Assembly (NCBI GenBank): GCA_018824765.1
Contig: JAHJFW010000049.1
Location: 1 to 10,035, forward strand
DNA from: Patescibacteria group bacterium
GTDB lineage: Bacteria; Patescibacteriota; Patescibacteriia; 2-12-FULL-60-25
Length of the DNA: 10,035 bases
Direction of reading: 5' to 3'
This document shows positions 1-5,414 of this stretch, in pieces. The position numbers were made by a program, and so were the translations under genes. The notes below the pieces were generated by a model that ran no database searches, was not told the DNA's origin, and was given only the letters and a program-made list of their open reading frames with translations. The stretch's first letter is position 1. Every line of letters starts with the position of its first letter.

Positions 1-38
1 TGCTTATGCACTAAGGGCTTACCGCGGCTCTTTAAAAT

Positions 39-83
39 TGACAAAAATTTGAAATTGAGATTCTCGATTTCAAATTTTTGTCA
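39..83. repeat. 45-bp near-perfect palindrome at the left edge of the repeat array
   Basis: Bases 39-55 (TGACAAAAATTTGAAAT) are the exact reverse complement of bases 67-83. Inside them GAGA (57-60) pairs with TCTC (62-65) around a central T at 61. The only mismatch is T56 with G66, which would be a G-U wobble in RNA. The right arm is part of the first 85-bp unit. The left arm is present in full only here; internal units keep just a shorter version of the palindrome. It could form a cruciform or RNA hairpin, and may mark the boundary of the element that seeded the array. Bases 1-38 show nothing I can assign. Confidence 0.85.
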
Positions 84-468
84 TCCTGAGCGACGAAGCG
101 CTGGGCGCGTAGGAGTCGAGGGATCTAATCTGTTTGAAATTGAGATTCTCGATTTCAAATTTTTGTCATCCTGAGCGACGTAGCGCTGGGCGCGTAGGAG
201 TCGAGGGATCTAATCTGTTTGAAATAGAGATTCTCGATTTCAAATTTTTGTCATCCTGAGCGACGTAGCGCTGGGCGCGGAGGAGTCGAAGGATCTGATC
301 TGGGTGAAATAGAGATTCTCGATTTCAAATTTTTGTCATCCTGAGCGACGTAGCGCTGGGCGCGGAGGAGTCGAAGGATCTGATCTGGGTGAAATTGAGA
401 TTCTCGATTTCAAATTTTTGTCATCCTGAGCGACGTAGCGCTGGGCGCGGAGGAGTCGAAGGATCTGG
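51..468. repeat. Tandem array, five copies of an 85-bp double-hairpin unit
   Basis: Units begin at 51, 136, 221, 306 and 391, exactly 85 bp apart; the fifth decays after about 468. Each unit contains hairpin A (GAAAT, GAGA, T, TCTC, ATTTC) and hairpin B, in which ATCCT pairs with AGGAT, CGAC with GTCG, and GCGC with GCGC around TGG. Units 1-2 share GTAGGAG and a GGGATCTAATCTG ending. Units 3-5 share GGAGGAG and AGGATCTG. Units 3-4 carry A instead of T in hairpin A. This pattern indicates stepwise duplication. The outer bases of hairpin B (CATCCTGAGCGA, then CGAAGGATCT) resemble, from memory, a dispersed intergenic palindrome common in environmental bacteria, here with an enlarged centre. No convincing gene lies in 1-566. 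The array ends about 100 bp before the DksA-like start codon. Confidence 0.95.
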
Positions 469-529
469 TTTTGCTTGTTTGTCATAATCTAGCTGCTAAA
501 AACCCCCGTAGCCGCAACGCTCCCCTCCC

Positions 530-558
530 TTGCCTGATTAACATTTTCCTTATACGCT
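530..558 (+). promoter_or_regulatory. Possible promoter for the DksA-like gene
   Basis: TTGCCT at 530-535 is followed after 17 bp by TACGCT (553-558), inside a TATACGCTAT stretch. Transcription would begin only a few bases before the ATG at 567, implying an almost leaderless mRNA. The match to consensus is weak, so this is tentative. Confidence 0.25.
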
Positions 559-566
559 ATCCGTAT

Positions 567-932
567 ATGAATAACGATCAACTGCAACTTTTTAAGCAGA
601 GGCTGGAGGATGACAAAATTCGACTGAACCAAGAGTTGGAGGTTTTGGGCTCAAAAGATCCGAACCGTCCTGATGCAGCCTATCCTGAAAGCGGCGGTAA
701 TTCGGATGAGGACAATGCGGCCGAAATCACGGAGTATGTTGACGAGCTGTCAATCGAAGCCCGCATCGAGGCTGAATTGCGCGATGTTCAAAAAGCACTG
801 ACATCTATTGAAAAAGGAACTTACGGCATTTGCAAATATTGCAACAAAGACATTGACCTCAAAAGGCTTGAAGCCCGGCCGGCGTCGTCTAGCTGTATTG
901 ATTGCAAAAAACTCTTAACGCAAGAGATGTAA
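567..932 (+). CDS. TraR/DksA family C4 zinc-finger protein
   Basis: The 121-aa product belongs to the TraR/DksA family, which enters the RNA polymerase secondary channel and modulates initiation, often together with ppGpp. The N-terminal part (about 1-80) is charged and helical, as expected for the coiled coil. The zinc finger is C89-X2-C92-X17-C110-X2-C113, with the family-typical RLEARP segment between the cysteine pairs. At the coiled-coil tip, DNAA (from D49) matches the second acidic position of E. coli DksA; the first (D71 there) falls on Ser46, with Asp47 beside it. The ATG at 567 is chosen because the family begins at this point. An upstream in-frame TTG at 471 would add 32 residues unlike the family and start at the repeat array's edge. 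No SD is visible. lspA follows after 11 nt. Whether it acts as a true DksA or a shorter stress-type paralogue cannot be told. Confidence 0.9.
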   Translation: MNNDQLQLFKQRLEDDKIRLNQELEVLGSKDPNRPDAAYPESGGNSDEDNAAEITEYVDELSIEARIEAELRDVQKALTSIEKGTYGICKYCNKDIDLKRLEARPASSSCIDCKKLLTQEM

Positions 933-943
933 AGACCCGTTAT

Positions 944-1468
944 ATGTGGCGGGCGGACAGCGGGGAACATCTCGCGAAAACCGAGAGCCCTCAAGTTTTG
1001 ATCCATAATGTGCAATTTATTGCCATTTGTTTTTTTATGCTTCTTGGAGCTTTGGCCGCAGACCGTCTAACTAAGCTCTATTTCATTTCAGATATTCAAT
1101 CCCAAACGGTTATTATGCCAAACTTGCTGGCATTTACCGCGCATCGGAATTACGGCATTTTGGCGAACTTGCCGCTGCCAAGATTTTTGATTTTTGCCGT
1201 CACCGGACTTGCGGGTGCTGTAATTTTAAACGGCCTTAAAAATTCCCAACGAAAAAAAGCTTTAGGAGAAATGTTTGCGCTGATTTTAATTTTAGCCGGC
1301 GCGCTCGGTAATTTATGGGACCGTCTACAATACGGCTTTGTGCTGGATTGGATACTGCTTTTCAACCGCTCGATAATTAACTTGGCGGATATCTTCATTT
1401 TTTCCGGCCTTATCATCTACATCTGCCTGAAAAGTAAAAAAGATAAAAAAAATCATTCTGAAATTTGA
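944..1468 (+). CDS. lspA: Lipoprotein signal peptidase (signal peptidase II)
   Basis: LspA is an inner-membrane aspartic protease that removes the signal peptide from lipid-modified prolipoproteins just before the lipobox cysteine. The 174-aa product has about four hydrophobic segments (roughly 23-45, 81-98, 109-122, 147-162). Family motifs are all present: ADRLTK after the first segment (39-44), NYG (69-71), GALGNLWDR (119-127) and NLADIF (146-151). D126 and D149 are the expected catalytic pair. The ATG at 944 is 11 nt after the stop of the DksA-like gene, which indicates one operon. A TTG at 902 would overlap that gene and give a long polar N-terminus; a GTG at 1010 would leave little before the first membrane segment. 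No clear SD supports any of these. The next gene encodes a lipoprotein, a fitting substrate. Confidence 0.93.
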   Translation: MWRADSGEHLAKTESPQVLIHNVQFIAICFFMLLGALAADRLTKLYFISDIQSQTVIMPNLLAFTAHRNYGILANLPLPRFLIFAVTGLAGAVILNGLKNSQRKKALGEMFALILILAGALGNLWDRLQYGFVLDWILLFNRSIINLADIFIFSGLIIYICLKSKKDKKNHSEI

Positions 1469-1470
1469 GC

Positions 1471-1487
1471 TGTGGATAAAATCCACA
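1471..1487 (+). terminator. Hairpin just after lspA, possible weak terminator
   Basis: TGTGGAT (1471-1477) and ATCCACA (1481-1487) form a perfect 7-bp stem with an AAA loop, starting 2 nt after the lspA stop codon. The following sequence is A-rich rather than T-rich, so intrinsic termination would be inefficient. It may instead protect the 3' end of the mRNA. Confidence 0.35.
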
Positions 1488-1522
1488 AATAAAATCCTTT
1501 AGTTGCAACGTTTTCTGGGGTA

Positions 1523-1557
1523 TTGACAGGCATTAAAAAATAACGTAGCTGTATATA
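1523..1557 (+). promoter_or_regulatory. Putative promoter of the lipoprotein gene
   Basis: A perfect TTGACA (1523-1528) lies upstream of an AT-rich stretch. The best -10-like sequence, TATATA (1552-1557), is 23 bp away, longer than normal. TAGCTG (1546-1551) has the ideal 17-bp spacing but matches poorly. The exact -10 is therefore uncertain, but a promoter in this 130-bp gap fits the separate SD and terminator of the next gene. Confidence 0.4.
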
Positions 1558-1586
1558 TAGGTACGGGTCATAGCACCCATCAACAG

Positions 1587-1591
1587 AGGAG
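1587..1591 (+). promoter_or_regulatory. Strong SD that fixes the GTG start of the lipoprotein
   Basis: AGGAG lies 7 nt before the GTG at 1599, inside the purine run AGAGGAGAGAA. It decides the start codon and contrasts with the SD-less core genes nearby. Confidence 0.85.
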
Positions 1592-1598
1592 AGAACAG

Positions 1599-2471
1599 GT
1601 GAAGAGTCAAAAGCTGTGGCAATCTTGCTCAGTCATTATTTGCACATGCCTTCTGCTGACCGCTTGCGGAATAGGCGCTGAAACCGGCGCTGATAATTCC
1701 GGAACCGCGCTCGCAGATGGAGCAGTGCGAGATGAAACGCAATCAAATGAACGCGCATCTTTCGAATTGCCGAGCGGGGAAAGCAAGGGTGACGAACCTG
1801 CTCCCTGCTCAGATTTCGTTCCAGCGGCATATGCGACGCAAATCCAAGTGACAGCGGCCTGCTCGCAAAATATTGCGGAGCTGTCTGTAGCCAAGGGGCA
1901 CGCAACCGAGACCGAGTGCGAACATTTGATTCCAACCGCAAAATACGTTGCCGGCAACTGTTCAGCGATGGTCGCCGTGCCAACTTTCTGGCTCTTGTCA
2001 GATCCGGACAATGTTGGCTTGTCGATTCCGCTCGGACAAACCGACGGCTCGGCCTTGCTGCTTGGAAAAAAGGACATCTTCGATCTGACCGGAGATTTCG
2101 AGCCTGAAAGCTGGATTGTCGCCTGTGCGCACAACCAGTGTCCCCAGTCAGGATCGCAGGATTGCGAGGAAAAAATTTGCGATGCAGTCAAAGCTGTCTC
2201 CGTCGTAAACCTTGAGGGCGCATGGGTTCTTGAGTCGCCGCTCATGGAAGACAATCTCAATCTGTCACTTCAGCAAGACGGAAGAAGATTCAGGGACGGT
2301 GATATCGGACTGGACCGCGGCCGAATCCAAGGCGCGTCAGTAAGTTTCGAAATCGACGACTATCTTTATTCAGGCATCATCAAATCAAACCGACAATATA
2401 TGGGCGGGAGCGTGGAAGATTTGATGGTCGGCAACTATATGGGCGAATGGTCGGCCGAACGTCTGCCCTAA
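1599..2471 (+). CDS. Cysteine-rich exported lipoprotein of unknown function
   Basis: The 290-aa protein starts at GTG behind a strong SD. Residues 1-22 are a lipoprotein signal: a basic N-terminus, a hydrophobic core, then lipobox L20-T21-A22-C23. It should be lipidated at Cys23 by Lgt and cut by signal peptidase II, whose gene is immediately upstream. Residues 24-68 are a polar, acidic, Gly/Ser/Ala-rich tether. The central part (70-194) has eight cysteines (C70, C88, C107, C121, C176, C181, C189, C194), enough for four disulfides outside the membrane. The C-terminal ~90 residues (GAW near 206, LQQDGRR, GASVSFEI, final GEWSAERLP) look like beta strands and faintly recall lipocalin-like barrel repeats; this is only an impression. 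I recognise no family. Codon use resembles the core genes. Promoter, SD and terminator make it a single-gene unit. Confidence 0.85.
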   Translation: MKSQKLWQSCSVIICTCLLLTACGIGAETGADNSGTALADGAVRDETQSNERASFELPSGESKGDEPAPCSDFVPAAYATQIQVTAACSQNIAELSVAKGHATETECEHLIPTAKYVAGNCSAMVAVPTFWLLSDPDNVGLSIPLGQTDGSALLLGKKDIFDLTGDFEPESWIVACAHNQCPQSGSQDCEEKICDAVKAVSVVNLEGAWVLESPLMEDNLNLSLQQDGRRFRDGDIGLDRGRIQGASVSFEIDDYLYSGIIKSNRQYMGGSVEDLMVGNYMGEWSAERLP

Positions 2472-2482
2472 ACCAAAACTCC

Positions 2483-2507
2483 AAGCCCCGAAACTCAATC
2501 GGGGCTT
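2483..2507 (+). terminator. Rho-independent terminator after the lipoprotein gene
   Basis: AAGCCCCGA (2483-2491) pairs perfectly with TCGGGGCTT (2499-2507) around a 7-nt loop, 11 nt after the stop codon. The T tract is short (TATT), but the GC-rich 9-bp stem is convincing. Confidence 0.85.
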
Positions 2508-2554
2508 ATTGCTAAAAATCCGCCAAGCAATTGGTGGAATGTAGAAGATAAAAA

Positions 2555-2584
2555 ATGAAAAAGACCGTACTTCATTCTTCTAAT
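2555..2584 (+). promoter_or_regulatory. Possible promoter of comM
   Basis: TCTAAT (2579-2584) sits 16 bp before the comM ATG. An ATGAAA (2555-2560, four matches to TTGACA) lies 18 bp upstream of it. The same TCTAAT hexamer serves as the -10 in the better rpsT promoter. The implied leader is only about 10 nt. This is weak evidence. Confidence 0.3.
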
Positions 2585-2600
2585 TTTTCAACACTAAACT

Positions 2601-4118
2601 ATGTCGGCAACAGTTATTACATCATCCGTAATCGGACTCGAGGGGTGCAAGGTCGATGTCGAATGCGACATTTCTCCGGGCTTGCCGGCTTTTCATATTG
2701 TCGGATTGCCGGATACGGCGGTCCAAGAAGCGCGCGAAAGGGTTAGGAGCGCAATGAAACATTCTGATTCGCCATTCCCAAAAACTAAAATCACCATCAA
2801 TCTCGCGCCCGGCGACCTTAAAAAATCCGGCACTGGTTTTGATTTGCCGGTAGCGATTGCGATTCTGATAGCTCACGGCGATCTGCCTCGCTATGACCCT
2901 TTTAAGAGGCTGCTGGTCGGTGAACTGGCATTGGACGGCAGCCTGCGTCCAGTGCGAGGCACACTTTCAACCGCGCTTCTCTGCATGCGACTCGGTATTG
3001 AAGAGCTTATTGTGCCGACGAAAAATGCCAGCGAAGCCTCAATGGTTAAAGGAGTAAAAATACTTTCAGCAACTTCACTAAAAGATGTCGTGCAGCACAT
3101 AAACGGCCTCCACAAATTAATCGCATTAAAACCAAAAAAGTTTATTACTTTTAAAAATCCACATTGTCAAAATGACCTGTCTGGCATAAGAGGACAAGAA
3201 ACTGCTAAGCGGGCTTTGGAAATCGCGGCTGCCGGAGGCCACAATATCCTCTTACAGGGGCCGCCCGGCTCAGGAAAGACATTGCTAGCGCGTTCATTTG
3301 CGGGCATTTTACCGGCTCTCACACATGAAGAAGCGCTGGATATTACGCGCATACATTCAGTTGCCGGCTTGCTGCCTAAAGAAGGCTATGTATCCGAGCG
3401 CCCGTTCCGCTCGCCGCACCATACTGCGAGTGGCGTTTCTTTGGTTGGCGGCGGTTCGATTCCGAAGCCGGGGGAAGTTTCTTTGGCGCATCGCGGAGTT
3501 TTGTTTTTAGATGAGTTTCCGGAATTCTCGCGCAGCGTCTTGGAAAACTTGCGGCAACCTCTAGAAGACGGTTTTGTAACGGTATCGCGCGCCCAAGGCA
3601 CTGTGGCATTTCCCGCGCGGTTTCTCTTGGTAGCGGCCATGAACCCTTGCCCTTGCGGCTTTCTAACCGACCATGACAAGGCCTGCTCCTGCACAACCCA
3701 ACAGCTCTTGCTATATCGAAAACGTTTATCCGGCCCATTGCTTGACCGTATTGATTTGAGTATAGAAGTTCCAAAAGTGCCGACAGAAGATTTGGTAAGC
3801 CTGGAATCCGGCGAACCGAGCGAGTCAGTCAGAAAGAGAGTTCAGGCATCACGTGATCGCCAACGTAAAAAATTAAAAGCAGCAAACGTGCTAACCAATG
3901 CTGAAATGACCAGCGACCAGGTCCGGCAACTGGTGGACTTAACCTCTGAAGCGCGTGCGCTGATGTCCAAGGCTGTAGACAAATTCCGTTTGTCTGCCCG
4001 CGCCTATTTCCGCCTGCTCAAAGTCTCGCAAACAATCGCTGATCTGGCATCTTCTGACGAAGTCGGGGCTGAGCATATTTCTGAAGCGTTGCATTACAGG
4101 CGAATGCCGGATGCTTAA
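2601..4118 (+). CDS. comM: ComM/YifB, Mg-chelatase-like AAA+ branch-migration helicase
   Basis: The 505-aa protein has full family length. ComM-type proteins are hexameric helicases that extend DNA branch migration when incoming single strands integrate during natural transformation; they were long annotated as Mg-chelatase-like, but do not make chlorophyll. Residues 1-170 form the N-terminal domain with the signatures GLPAFHIVGLPD (27-38), RERVRSAM (45-52) and NLAPGDLKKSGTGFDLP (67-83). The AAA+ core has Walker A GPPGSGKT (220-227), Walker B VLFLDE (300-305), MNPCPCGF (347-354) and LLDRIDL (380-386). Residues 405-505 are the helical C-terminal domain. The start at 2601 matches the usual family N-terminus; an ATG at 2555 is in another frame. 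No SD is visible. The gene stands alone between terminators and promoters. No other competence gene is in view, so the transformation role is inferred from the family. Confidence 0.95.
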   Translation: MSATVITSSVIGLEGCKVDVECDISPGLPAFHIVGLPDTAVQEARERVRSAMKHSDSPFPKTKITINLAPGDLKKSGTGFDLPVAIAILIAHGDLPRYDPFKRLLVGELALDGSLRPVRGTLSTALLCMRLGIEELIVPTKNASEASMVKGVKILSATSLKDVVQHINGLHKLIALKPKKFITFKNPHCQNDLSGIRGQETAKRALEIAAAGGHNILLQGPPGSGKTLLARSFAGILPALTHEEALDITRIHSVAGLLPKEGYVSERPFRSPHHTASGVSLVGGGSIPKPGEVSLAHRGVLFLDEFPEFSRSVLENLRQPLEDGFVTVSRAQGTVAFPARFLLVAAMNPCPCGFLTDHDKACSCTTQQLLLYRKRLSGPLLDRIDLSIEVPKVPTEDLVSLESGEPSESVRKRVQASRDRQRKKLKAANVLTNAEMTSDQVRQLVDLTSEARALMSKAVDKFRLSARAYFRLLKVSQTIADLASSDEVGAEHISEALHYRRMPDA

Positions 4119-4130
4119 GGTAGCCCTAAG

Positions 4131-4171
4131 AATCTGGAATCTAGGAACGGAAGACTTGGGACTTGGGACTT
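4131..4171. repeat. Short degenerate direct repeats in the comM-rpsT gap
   Basis: AATCTGG/AATCTAGG (4131-4145) is followed by ACTTGGG twice and then ACTT (4154-4171). This looks like a short slippage-type repeat. It lies just after the comM stop and before the rpsT promoter. No clear terminator hairpin was seen in this gap. Confidence 0.6.
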
Positions 4172-4197
4172 ACTATCATCTATCCCAATGCCCTCTC

Positions 4198-4226
4198 TTG
4201 ACGCAATTGTATTTTTATTGTCTAAT
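4198..4226 (+). promoter_or_regulatory. Promoter of rpsT
   Basis: TTGACG (4198-4203), a 17-bp AT-rich spacer, then TCTAAT (4221-4226). Each hexamer differs from the sigma-70-type consensus at one position, and the spacing is ideal. Transcription should start near 4233, giving a leader of about 25 nt before the ATG at 4258. Confidence 0.7.
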
Positions 4227-4257
4227 TGCACAATCAGAAATCAGAATTAACCAATAT

Positions 4258-4515
4258 ATGCCCAATAAGCGTTCAGCAAAAAAGGATTTACGTCAGGCGA
4301 GAAGCAAGGCTCTGGCCAACTTGAAGATTAAAACTCACGTCAAAGCTTTGTATAAAAAAAGCGAAGAGCTAATTAAGAGCGGCCAAAAATATCAGGCGAC
4401 CGAAGCAGCGCGCGCCTTTCAGCAAGCAGTGGATAAAGCAGCAAAGCGCAGAGTCGTGTCATTCAACAAAGCAGCAAGAAAAAAACAGTCATTAATGAAA
4501 GCCTTAAACAAGTAA
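4258..4515 (+). CDS. rpsT: 30S ribosomal protein S20
   Basis: This 85-aa, lysine/arginine/alanine-rich helical protein is S20, a primary binder of 16S rRNA that stabilises the small subunit. It shows the family opening MPNKRSAKKDLRQ, a central KTHVKALYKK helix and the C-terminal AVDKAAKRRVVSFNKAARKKQSLM segment. The length matches bacterial S20 (about 85-90 aa). The ATG at 4258 is chosen for this conserved start; an in-frame ATG at 4111 would add 49 unrelated residues and begin before the promoter. The leader of about 25 nt has no SD. The gene is transcribed alone from a good promoter and ends at two stacked hairpins. Confidence 0.95.
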   Translation: MPNKRSAKKDLRQARSKALANLKIKTHVKALYKKSEELIKSGQKYQATEAARAFQQAVDKAAKRRVVSFNKAARKKQSLMKALNK

Positions 4516-4518
4516 AAG

Positions 4519-4545
4519 AAATCCGGCCTTGCGCCGGATTTTTGT
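4519..4545 (+). terminator. Rho-independent terminator of rpsT, also usable from the minus strand
   Basis: AAATCCGGC (4519-4527) pairs perfectly with GCCGGATTT (4533-4541) around a CTTGC loop and runs into a T tract. Read on the minus strand the same stem is followed by TTTCTTTT, so it can also stop transcription arriving from holA. Confidence 0.92.
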
Positions 4546-4554
4546 TATATTAGC

Positions 4555-4576
4555 GCACTCCAGTGGAGTGCTTTTT
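4555..4576 (+). terminator. Second hairpin terminator between rpsT and holA
   Basis: GCACTCCA (4555-4562) and TGGAGTGC (4564-4571) form an 8-bp inverted repeat around a single G, followed by TTTTT (4572-4576). It directly abuts the holA stop codon (4577-4579). It backs up the rpsT terminator on the plus strand; on the minus strand it lacks a T tract. Flanking TTATATTAG (4545-4553) and CTAATATAA (4577-4585) extend the symmetry. Confidence 0.75.
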
Positions 4577-5407
4577 CTAATATAAAACCTCGCCTTCTCG
4601 GCCGTTGGTTAAATTACTACGTGAGGCCACAAACATTTTGAGCAAATTTGCAAATTGATCCGGCCCGTCAACAACTCGCAAGCCGGACATTTTTTTGACG
4701 ACATACGGATGTATGCCGTCTGCGCGATGGTCTTTCACGCGCAAATAAGAGCGCGCCTGCGACAAAAAAATCGCTGACGAACCTTCGTCTTTCAAGGCTT
4801 CGATTTTTGTCCTCCAGCCTGCGTCGCGCCTTAACATTTTTTCTGCCACCTCAAAAACCGTTTGGCTTTCCGGTCTAACCCACCCGCTAGCATCAGCCAC
4901 GGAATTAGCTTCCAGCTTACCAAGCTCCTGAATCGCCAGCCATGAATCACCGTCCGCATACTCAGCAATGGCGTCTACGGATGCTTGAGCGACGCCCAAA
5001 GGAGCCGCCTTTTCACGAACCCATTTACGAAAAGCTAAACCCGTCTGTCTGGCAAAATTAAAATGGTGGAGAGGTGCAGCCGCCAGAGCCGTTAAAACTT
5101 TTTCATTCGGCGGATCCTCTTCCACGGTTAGCAAAACCGTATTTTCTTTATCTCTTTCTAAAACCGCGGCCAAACTTCTTACCTCTGCGATTTTCAAATC
5201 CGCCAAACACCCGTCAACACGCACCATCTTTTTACTGCAAAACAACGAACCCGCGCCAAAACGTGCCAGCAAATCAGACAGAGAAGACGATCCGACATTT
5301 TCCGTAGAAAATCCCTCGCGATCGTGTTTTTCGCGAAAAGCATCAAACAACAATCGCGCCCTTTCGCGCGCTCTGAATGTATCCGGACCGGAACAGATTA
5401 TGATCAT
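4577..5407 (-). CDS. holA: DNA polymerase III subunit delta
   Basis: Delta is the clamp-loader wrench that opens the beta sliding clamp at primer-template junctions. The 276-aa product has the family layout. Its N-terminal domain starts MIIICSGPDTFRARER (matching the G-x-D/E-x-F start of delta) and includes GSLFCSKKMVRVDG (53-66), the typical LFs-kklv segment. No Walker A is seen, as expected for delta. The C-terminal helical collar contains QTVFEVAEKMLRRD, LSQARSYLRVKD and HPYVVKKMSGLR. It is shorter than E. coli HolA (about 340 aa), which is common in reduced genomes. The ATG lies 7 nt after the polA stop with no SD, so translation probably depends on polA read-through or coupling. Sequence divergence is high, as usual for delta, but motif order is convincing. 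Confidence 0.85.
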   Translation of the reverse strand: MIIICSGPDTFRARERARLLFDAFREKHDREGFSTENVGSSSLSDLLARFGAGSLFCSKKMVRVDGCLADLKIAEVRSLAAVLERDKENTVLLTVEEDPPNEKVLTALAAAPLHHFNFARQTGLAFRKWVREKAAPLGVAQASVDAIAEYADGDSWLAIQELGKLEANSVADASGWVRPESQTVFEVAEKMLRRDAGWRTKIEALKDEGSSAIFLSQARSYLRVKDHRADGIHPYVVKKMSGLRVVDGPDQFANLLKMFVASRSNLTNGREGEVLY

Positions 5408-5414
5408 ACTGCTT

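Noticed and set aside
1..175. Open reading frame running from the left edge through the first repeat units
   Set aside because: It is stop-free only by chance, has no start or family features and is made of repeat sequence.
51..468. CRISPR array
   Set aside because: The whole 85-bp period is conserved and there are no unique spacers or cas genes; it is a simple tandem array of a palindromic element.
471..566. N-terminal extension of the DksA-like protein from a TTG at 471
   Set aside because: The 32 extra residues are proline/arginine/hydrophobic, unlike the family, and begin right at the decayed end of the repeat array.
1607..2260. 217-aa open frame on the minus strand opposite the lipoprotein gene
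   Set aside because: The plus-strand gene has a lipobox, SD, promoter and terminator; the opposite frame has no recognisable features.
2555..2746. Small open frame starting at an ATG before comM
   Set aside because: It overlaps comM in another frame, has no SD and no recognisable family. The comM start at 2601 matches its family exactly.
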